45,429 bases of DNA, from assembly GCA_007128005.1 (NCBI GenBank), contig SKYF01000067.1, positions 1 to 45,429 of the forward strand, written 5' to 3'. A program made the position numbers and the translations under genes. The stretch comes from Bdellovibrionales bacterium. Its GTDB lineage: Bacteria > Bdellovibrionota > Bdellovibrionia > Bdellovibrionales > UBA1609. Positions 40,186-45,429 of the stretch are shown one piece after another (positions within the stretch are counted from its first letter, which is position 1; each line of letters starts with the position of its first letter). The notes beneath the pieces are model-generated. The model was not told where the DNA came from and searched no databases. It worked only from the letters and a program-made list of their open reading frames with translations.

Positions 40186-40995
40186 ATGAAACGATTTTAT
40201 TTAACACTAGCACTTGTCCTCTCGCTCTTGGCGACAGGTTGTGCCAGCGAAAAAAAGGTCTCTGAAAACGGCTCTGCTGGAGAGGAAGAGATTCCCTATG
40301 TGGATGTCCCCGACACCGAGTATGTCCCACCTGGAGATGGTCCCGGTCAGGGGCCAGGTCCTGACAGCAACTGGCGGTATGGGGCCACAGCGGCCTTGAG
40401 CTTTGACAGCCACCAGGTTCTGTCTGAGTACATTATGGGAGCCGTGAACTCCCCCAGAGAGGCTCGAATCAATGTGAACCTTGAGCGCTTTGACAACGAA
40501 AAGACGGGCCGGGTCACCTACGGCGGCACAGTCACTATTAGCTACAGGGACAACGTAGGAGAGGGTGAAGGCTTGGCCACGGGCCACTTTACCTCAGGCC
40601 ATTCCGCTTCTGAGACTCGCTACAATGTCTGGTTTGAGAAAAGTGGAACTGAGGCCTTTCACGGTTTTTTTACCGACCACATGGGAGCATTGATTCTGGT
40701 GCTGGATGGCCCCTCAGGGCCTGATCTGGGCGATGGTAGCCCCCGAGACAAGTGGGGCGGCAGTGTGTGGTTTAAGAACTTCGATCCCAAAGCCACCTTT
40801 TTCCACCCCCCTACTCGCTGTTGGTTTGTGTCTCGCGGGCCCTACGACTGCCGCTCTTGGATAAGTGGAAAGGGCGTTGACACCTTTCGCAGTATCAACC
40901 CCGACAGTGGAGGCTATAAAAGACTTGGGCGCTTTAGCGGATTGGATTTGAAGAAGGCCTTTAACAACGCGGACATTGTTTTCAGCAGGCCCTAA
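40186..40995 (+). CDS. lipoprotein of unknown function
   Basis: A 269-residue protein with a lipoprotein signal peptide ending in LLATGC (Cys19). A Ser/Gly/Pro/acid-rich linker (residues 20-63) is followed by a domain of about 200 residues with alternating strands (for example RVTYGGTVTISYRDNVG). It contains paired Cys (RCWFVS and YDCRSW). No family is recognised. It shares the layout with the next two genes (signal, Gly/Pro spacer or acidic linker, compact domain), so they may form a set. Start ATG 40186 follows AGGGGTG by 5 bases. Confidence 0.7.
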   Translation: MKRFYLTLALVLSLLATGCASEKKVSENGSAGEEEIPYVDVPDTEYVPPGDGPGQGPGPDSNWRYGATAALSFDSHQVLSEYIMGAVNSPREARINVNLERFDNEKTGRVTYGGTVTISYRDNVGEGEGLATGHFTSGHSASETRYNVWFEKSGTEAFHGFFTDHMGALILVLDGPSGPDLGDGSPRDKWGGSVWFKNFDPKATFFHPPTRCWFVSRGPYDCRSWISGKGVDTFRSINPDSGGYKRLGRFSGLDLKKAFNNADIVFSRP

Positions 40996-41032
40996 GAGTT
41001 TTAAATTTTGACTTTAAAAAGAGAGGTAAAAA

Positions 41033-41704
41033 ATGAAAACGCAAGTAGTAAATAGAGATGGGAGAGCCTGGGGGCGGCTGATGGCCTCAGCCCTTATGGT
41101 TCTTATGCTTGGCCTGATGACTACAGGCTGTGACAGAAAGTCAAAGAGTGGAACCAGCATTGGCGGCACTCCAGGAGGCCCTGGTTCTGGCCCGGGAGGC
41201 TGTTACGATGACTACTGCTACGGTGGAACGGAGCTGTTGGCCTCGGCCATAGGTCACAGCACAAACCCTCTGGTGAGGATGGAGATTGGCTTGAACTTCT
41301 ATCGCACTGATGGTGGCAGCTATTCAGGCTCTGGAGACTTTGAGGGCGGAGCCCTGGCTGAGGGTTACATCTATGTGGATTCGGACTCAGATGCCTGCAA
41401 CTCGTTTGACAGTAAGGCGCGGATTCGCAGGGGCTTTTACAACCTCTATCCCAAGAGCTCAAGCCAGTGGTCGGACACAGCTCCATGGAATATGGTCCAG
41501 CTGCCCATGGAGGCCGTTCATGAGTCGGGAAGAAAGATACAGCTCACTCTGTTGGGCACAGCTCTTAAAACCCGCTCCATGCAAATTGGCAAAGATGGCT
41601 ATGAATACCCCTATGGAATGCTGGGAGCGATCCGTATAGATTCAGTCTCTGGTGTGTCCTGCAATCTGTGGGGTATGCCCCTGAATGTATTCTTTGAGCA
41701 ATGA
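41033..41704 (+). CDS. lipoprotein of unknown function
   Basis: A 223-residue protein with a lipoprotein signal ending in MTTGC (Cys33), then a Gly/Pro/Ser spacer of about 25 residues (GGTPGGPGSGPGG), then a C-terminal domain with four Cys (in GGCYDDYCYGG, DACNSF and VSCNLW) likely forming disulfides. Sequence family unknown. It lies 37 bases after the previous lipoprotein gene. Start ATG 41033 has GAGAGG upstream. Confidence 0.7.
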   Translation: MKTQVVNRDGRAWGRLMASALMVLMLGLMTTGCDRKSKSGTSIGGTPGGPGSGPGGCYDDYCYGGTELLASAIGHSTNPLVRMEIGLNFYRTDGGSYSGSGDFEGGALAEGYIYVDSDSDACNSFDSKARIRRGFYNLYPKSSSQWSDTAPWNMVQLPMEAVHESGRKIQLTLLGTALKTRSMQIGKDGYEYPYGMLGAIRIDSVSGVSCNLWGMPLNVFFEQ

Positions 41705-41720
41705 GTGAGAGAGGGTATTG

Positions 41721-42383
41721 ATGATGCTGGCGCAAATTCGAAGCCTTAAGATCCTTAAAGTCGCTCTTCTTAGTCTGCTCATGGGCCTGCAGCTCGCCTG
41801 CTCCACCCAGTGGAGGGAGTTTGATGGAGAGATGGACGGAGATGAGGTGATGTCCTACCTGGATGAGGTCATGGGTTTTTCTCAGACCTCGCCTCAGGCA
41901 AGGTCAGAGGTTCAGGCTCTGAGACAAGATCCGCGCTCAACCATTTTCTTCTCACAATCCACCGCCGAATTTGGTCCAGCGGTGAGCGTTGCTTCACTTC
42001 TAGAACTCACCCCTCTGGGAGTGGACCGCTCACCGGTGGAGCGCTCATCGGCGGACCTAAGGGCTGTGCAGGTGTTTTTCTTGGATTTACCCCTTGAGGG
42101 TGGCAGCCACCGCAATGCCCTTGTGGTGGAGATGTGGTGGAGTGAGACACAGGCCCAGCAAGTGGTGTTGACAGGAGAGGGTTCGGTCGTTGATGGCAAG
42201 GAGTATGTGGCCTTTTTGGGACCAGTCGGTTCTTCAAGTACATCTTTAGTTCTGCGCTCCTTTGATGTGGACCGCAGAGGAGACCTCAACAGCGTGATTC
42301 AGCTCCGAGTCGGCTGCTTTGAGCCTGAAACGGGGATTGAGCGCTACTGCGGGAAATTCTCTGCCCTGGTTGGTTTTCAATAA
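41721..42383 (+). CDS. lipoprotein of unknown function
   Basis: A 220-residue protein with a lipoprotein signal peptide (RSLKILKVALLSLLMGLQLAC, Cys27). The mature part, starting with an acidic DGEMDGDEVMSYLDEVMG segment, has a central beta pattern (ALVVEMWWSETQAQQVVLTGEG). Two Cys near the C-terminus (GCFEPE and RYCGKF) may pair. No family recognised. Start ATG 41721 has GAGGG 5 bases upstream; a TTG before it is rejected. It is third in a row of lipoproteins and ends 40 bases before the recombinase gene. Confidence 0.68.
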   Translation: MMLAQIRSLKILKVALLSLLMGLQLACSTQWREFDGEMDGDEVMSYLDEVMGFSQTSPQARSEVQALRQDPRSTIFFSQSTAEFGPAVSVASLLELTPLGVDRSPVERSSADLRAVQVFFLDLPLEGGSHRNALVVEMWWSETQAQQVVLTGEGSVVDGKEYVAFLGPVGSSSTSLVLRSFDVDRRGDLNSVIQLRVGCFEPETGIERYCGKFSALVGFQ

Positions 42384-42423
42384 AATTCTTGCCTTTGGGT
42401 CCGAGGTTGTGGGCTAATGGGCC

Positions 42424-43302
42424 ATGGCTTTGGACTACTGGGTGGAATTCTTCGAAGATCTGCAGCATATCCGTGGTCGCTCTCGCAACACAGTGATGGC
42501 CTATCGCCGTGACCTGGAATTGTATGAGGAGTTTTCTCGCCATCACCAGGACATTGCGCAATTCTATGATTTTATGCACCGAAAAAAACTCTCTCGCCGT
42601 TCTCAGGCGCGAGTCATCAGCTCGCTGAGAACTTACTTTCGCTTTTGTGAGGAAAAAGGGGCTCAAACTCCGGACCTTCGCCAGCTGCGCCCGCCTAAAG
42701 TTAAGGCGGCTTTGCCCAAAGTCTTAAGCCCTGAGGACTTTCGCAGGCTGCATGAAAGTTGCGCCGTCGAAAGCCCTCTGCGCACCGCCCGCAATCAGAT
42801 CACACTGCTCTTGCTCTACGGCCTTGGCTGCAGAGTCAGTGAGCTCATTGCCCTCAACATCCACGATCTCAACGAGACCGATGCCTGGATCAGTGTTTTG
42901 GGCAAGGGGGGCAAGCAGCGACTTCTGCCCTTGACTCAGACCCTGCTCTCAGAGCTCAAGCTCTACCTGACCGAGGTCAGGCCTCAGCTGCGCAAGGACA
43001 ACACCCATTCAGTCTTGATCAACGACCGGGGCAAGCGCCCCTCTCGGGTGGACATATGGCGGTGGTTGGCCGCCTGGTCTGAGAAAGCGGGCTTCGACAA
43101 GCCCATCAGTCCCCACCAGTTTCGCCATGGCTGTGCGACAAGTCTGCTGGAAAATGGCGCCGACCTGCGCTCCATTCAGATGCTCTTAGGCCACTCGAGC
43201 ATTCAGACCACTCAGATCTACACCTCCGTCAGCCGCAGCAAACTCAAAGAGGAAATTGACCGCCACCACCCCCTCTCAACTACTCTAGGTCCCGGGGACT
43301 GA
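42424..43302 (+). CDS. xerD: Xer-type tyrosine recombinase
   Basis: Xer recombinases resolve chromosome dimers at dif sites. The 292-residue protein has an N-terminal core-binding domain (residues 1-90, with YWVEFFEDLQHIRG) and a catalytic domain with all active-site residues: Arg137 in LYGLGCRVSEL, Lys in VLGKGGKQR, His231 and Arg234 in SPHQFRHG, His257 in LLGHSSIQTTQIYT and the nucleophile Tyr266. The length is standard for XerC/XerD. XerC and XerD cannot be separated by sequence alone here, and only one is in the window. No attachment sites or phage genes are next to it, so a housekeeping role is likely. It ends 4 bases before the DUF1304 gene. Confidence 0.9.
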   Translation: MALDYWVEFFEDLQHIRGRSRNTVMAYRRDLELYEEFSRHHQDIAQFYDFMHRKKLSRRSQARVISSLRTYFRFCEEKGAQTPDLRQLRPPKVKAALPKVLSPEDFRRLHESCAVESPLRTARNQITLLLLYGLGCRVSELIALNIHDLNETDAWISVLGKGGKQRLLPLTQTLLSELKLYLTEVRPQLRKDNTHSVLINDRGKRPSRVDIWRWLAAWSEKAGFDKPISPHQFRHGCATSLLENGADLRSIQMLLGHSSIQTTQIYTSVSRSKLKEEIDRHHPLSTTLGPGD

Positions 43303-43306
43303 AGCC

Positions 43307-43717
43307 ATGGGGTATTTATGGATCTCATGGTTGAGCTTTGGCTTTTTTCTTCTGGCCGGAGTTATTCATCTGGGTTTTTTTGTCTTTGAGGCTTTCCTGA
43401 TGGGTCGACCCCACATCGCTCGGAGCCTGGGTTATGGAGAGGTCGAAATAAAGGCCATAAGACCTTGGGCGCTCAATCAGTCTGTGTACAATTTGAGTCT
43501 GGCCCTGATCACTTTTTTTGGCCTTTGGTTGATCTTTAAAAAGCAGATCATGATCTCAGGGGCTTTGGTGAGTGCAGCGGGCTTGACCATGATCCTGGCC
43601 GGAGTGACTCTGTGGTTCTCCGCACCTCGGTTGAGGTGGGCTGCAGCTATGCAGTTTGTCCCCCCACTCCTGGGCTTTGTATTTTTGATCCTACACATTA
43701 AGGAGCGAATGGGATAA
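43307..43717 (+). CDS. DUF1304 family membrane protein
   Basis: A 136-residue protein with four hydrophobic segments and the DUF1304 pattern: HLGFFVFEAFLMGRP in the first helix region, ALNQSVYNLSLALITFFGLW in the second (the N-Q-x-x-x-N motif is conserved), ending with AAMQFVPPLLGFVFLIL in the last. Function unknown. It follows the Xer gene by 4 bases. Confidence 0.82.
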   Translation: MGYLWISWLSFGFFLLAGVIHLGFFVFEAFLMGRPHIARSLGYGEVEIKAIRPWALNQSVYNLSLALITFFGLWLIFKKQIMISGALVSAAGLTMILAGVTLWFSAPRLRWAAAMQFVPPLLGFVFLILHIKERMG

Positions 43718-43884
43718 CCCAGTAGTAAGTGACTGGCGCGAAAGTGGGGCAAATGGGCAGTACATTTGCCAGGAGAGGCAGTGTGGCCGGAATTTAAATG
43801 GCGCAGTGAGGAGTTGCTTCAGCCCTTGGCAGAGGCATTTCAACCACAAAATGACCGCGGGCCTTCAAGCTCCGAGGGTGGGCT

Positions 43885-45429
43885 CTAGGCAAACAGTTGG
43901 CGCAGTTGAGCAAAGCTGTGCAGAGTCCAGGGCAGGGCCTGCTCTATATGAGGCCCTCGGATCAGAGTGGAGTTGCTGAGGTCTGCGTAGCTGCGGGCCA
44001 CCCTGAGCACGGCGCGCAGACGTCTTTGCGAAAGTCCCCCGGTTTCAGGCAGCAGGTTCTGGAATGTGAAGGGGTCTGTCAGCTCTTTGAGCTCATCCAT
44101 CTGCAGTTTTGAGTTGGGTCTTTCTCTCTGGCCTCGCTCGTCCTGGAGCCTGCGGGCTCCTTCAAGGGTTGAGCAGATGGAGTGCAGGGGCTGTGCCGTC
44201 CCCCTGGATGCGGAGCCGCCGAGCCAGCCGGAGGAAAAGGCAAAGATATCAAAGCGGTCCAAGATGGGGCCGCTCAGGCGCTGACAGTAGGAGCGACAGC
44301 GCTGCAGGCTGTAGGAGCAGGAATAGCTTTTTCCCGGGGTCAGCTGTCCGCAGGGGCAGAGGTTGGTGGTGGCCATCAGCATAAAGCGGGAGGGGAAGTG
44401 GCGAGTTTCACCCTTGCGGCTGATGGTGATCTGTCCGGACTCCAGGGGCTCACGAAGAGCCTCTTGAATTTGTCCGTTAAACTCCAAAAATTCATCCATA
44501 ATCAACAGGCCGTTGTGGGCCTGGGAAATGGCTCCAGGGAAAATCGGCGAACCTCCTCCGATCAATGACAGGGCGGTGATGCTGTGGTGTGGATTGGCAA
44601 GGGGGCGCCAGTCCAGGCCTTGGGCCGAGAGCTCTAGGTGAACCTGTGGTCCAGGAGCTCTCAGCAGAGGCCAAAGTGCCTCGGCCAAAGTGGTTTTGCC
44701 ACTGCCGGTGGCTCCGGCCAAAAGACAGTGGTGTTCTCCTGTGGCAAGAACCTGAAGCAGCTCCAGAGCCTTTGCTGGAAAGTGCATATCAGGTAGAGGA
44801 GGAGCTCGAAGATGGTCGGCATTGAGGGAGTCCTGGCCATGGTGGGGCTTCACCTGATTGAGCTGCTTAAGACTTTCAATCCAGGAGCAGTCAATTCCCA
44901 GGGCTTGGCTGAGTTTGCCGGTCAAAAGCGGGCTTCCCATGGTTTCCATATTCAGAGCCCAAAGGCTGATATCCTCAGGGGCCGTGCACTCACCCGTAAG
45001 ACTCAATTCTCCATAGGCGATCAACTCTCCTTCGGTGAGCAACTCAGGGCTGAGGCGAAGTTGACCTGTTGTCTGTAAGATGGCCAGAGCCAGGGCCAGA
45101 TCCAGCCCCTTTGATTTTTTGCGCTCAAAGGCCGGTCTCAGGTTGATTAGCAACTGCTGTGTGCGGGGCCACTTGTAGCCCTGGGCCCTCAGCGCCGCCT
45201 TCACTCGCAGCACACTTTCCTTTATCGCCTGATCGGGCAGACCCATAATATGAACTTGAGGCAGCCCCGGACTGAGCGAGGCCTCCACCAGAACCTTCTC
45301 CAAGCTGCCACTTTGATTTCTGAATAGGGAGAAGATCTTTAGCACCCCGGCCGCTGAAGACCCCCCTGTCTTCAACTCCAAGGCCTCATCCAAGTCCCCG
45401 TCCAATACGCCGTCCAATACGCCGTCCAA
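43885..45429 (-). CDS. comM: YifB/ComM family Mg-chelatase-like AAA ATPase (N-terminus cut by right edge)
   Basis: ComM-type helicases extend branch migration during recombination and natural transformation. The 514 residues seen include the N-terminal lid pattern SPGLPQVHIMGLPDQAIKESVLRVKAAL, a NLRPAFERKKSKGLDLALALAIL segment, Walker A GATGSGKTTLAEALW, Walker B-like LLIMDEFLEF, and a C-terminal CPCG...CSCYSL-x-C zinc region followed by SGPILDRFDIF. The family start (M-x-x-(A/K)-V-x-S) appears at about residue 28 here. A preceding Asp-Gly-Val-Leu repeat runs to the window edge, so it may be an extension or a longer upstream frame. Confidence 0.9.
   Translation of the reverse strand: MDGVLDGVLDGDLDEALELKTGGSSAAGVLKIFSLFRNQSGSLEKVLVEASLSPGLPQVHIMGLPDQAIKESVLRVKAALRAQGYKWPRTQQLLINLRPAFERKKSKGLDLALALAILQTTGQLRLSPELLTEGELIAYGELSLTGECTAPEDISLWALNMETMGSPLLTGKLSQALGIDCSWIESLKQLNQVKPHHGQDSLNADHLRAPPLPDMHFPAKALELLQVLATGEHHCLLAGATGSGKTTLAEALWPLLRAPGPQVHLELSAQGLDWRPLANPHHSITALSLIGGGSPIFPGAISQAHNGLLIMDEFLEFNGQIQEALREPLESGQITISRKGETRHFPSRFMLMATTNLCPCGQLTPGKSYSCSYSLQRCRSYCQRLSGPILDRFDIFAFSSGWLGGSASRGTAQPLHSICSTLEGARRLQDERGQRERPNSKLQMDELKELTDPFTFQNLLPETGGLSQRRLRAVLRVARSYADLSNSTLIRGPHIEQALPWTLHSFAQLRQLFA
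45399..45429 (-). repeat. 12-bp tandem repeat at the right edge
   Basis: At least two and a half copies of CGTCCAATACGC run to the end of the window, encoding repeated Asp-Gly-Val-Leu on the minus strand, in frame with comM. The number of copies beyond the edge is unknown. Confidence 0.6.

Noticed and set aside
42424-43302. Integrase of a mobile element
   Set aside because: Length and motifs fit Xer recombinases; no att repeats, phage genes or tRNA disruption next to it.
43781-43888. A 35-residue frame starting GTG with GGAGAGG upstream, between the DUF1304 gene and comM
   Set aside because: Composition is unremarkable, it runs into the comM stop region, and the start is a GTG with only moderate spacing; too weak to list as a gene.

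Overview
The window reads as an ordinary chromosomal stretch of a Gram-negative bacterium. Evidence for this includes outer-membrane lipid transport genes (Mla type), a Lol-type lipoprotein-release permease, many lipoproteins and Sec-secreted proteins, LL-DAP/lysine genes of the succinylase branch, and an OxyR/AhpCF peroxide system. Abundant short secreted proteins and lipoproteins without recognisable families, a Xre+DUF4423-like regulator and a LemA/DUF3137 pair fit Bdellovibrionota or a deltaproteobacterial relative. That placement is inference from gene content, not from a marker tree. Genes are densely packed on both strands, with many 4-nt stop/start overlaps. No prophage, insertion sequence or CRISPR array was seen.

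Left part (1-10 kb): the end of an aldo/keto reductase, an Ogt-type DNA repair methyltransferase, a class I SAM methyltransferase and a VWA-domain exported protein lead to a secreted protein plus ROK kinase pair. A LemA / DUF3137 / small membrane protein operon and a heme oxygenase / DUF454 operon follow. At 9.1-12.4 kb lies a compact peroxide-defence locus: oxyR divergent from ahpC-ahpF, with a consensus OxyR half-site between them.

Middle (12.4-32 kb): a YihY membrane protein, a nitroreductase-like protein with a Xre-type regulator, a TerB-like protein, an initiator tRNA, an isoaspartyl peptidase/asparaginase, tRNA-Ala(GGC), ridA, and a five-gene lipid-transport run (mlaE, mlaF, mlaD, an unknown gene, a LolC/E-like permease). 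The mlaF ATPase departs from consensus at several nucleotide-handling positions. Next comes a lysine/diaminopimelate locus: dapD and an MpaA-like murein amidase on the minus strand, lysC, lysA and an aldehyde dehydrogenase on the plus strand. It is followed by a possible small RNA and a CBS-less IMPDH/GMP reductase family gene.

Right part (32-45.4 kb): a secreted subtilase with a PA insert, a lipoprotein with an extremely Tyr/Trp-rich tail, and a three-gene putative sugar operon (SSS symporter, alpha/alpha-barrel glycosidase-like protein, P-loop kinase). Then come a SpoIID-domain protein, three lipoproteins in tandem, a Xer-type recombinase, a DUF1304 membrane protein and the C-terminal part of a ComM/YifB AAA protein that runs off the right edge.

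The best leads for something new are the aromatic-tailed lipoprotein, the unusual Mla ATPase, the candidate small RNA at 29956-30096, the poly-G tracts in ribosome-binding positions and the uncharacterised sugar operon.
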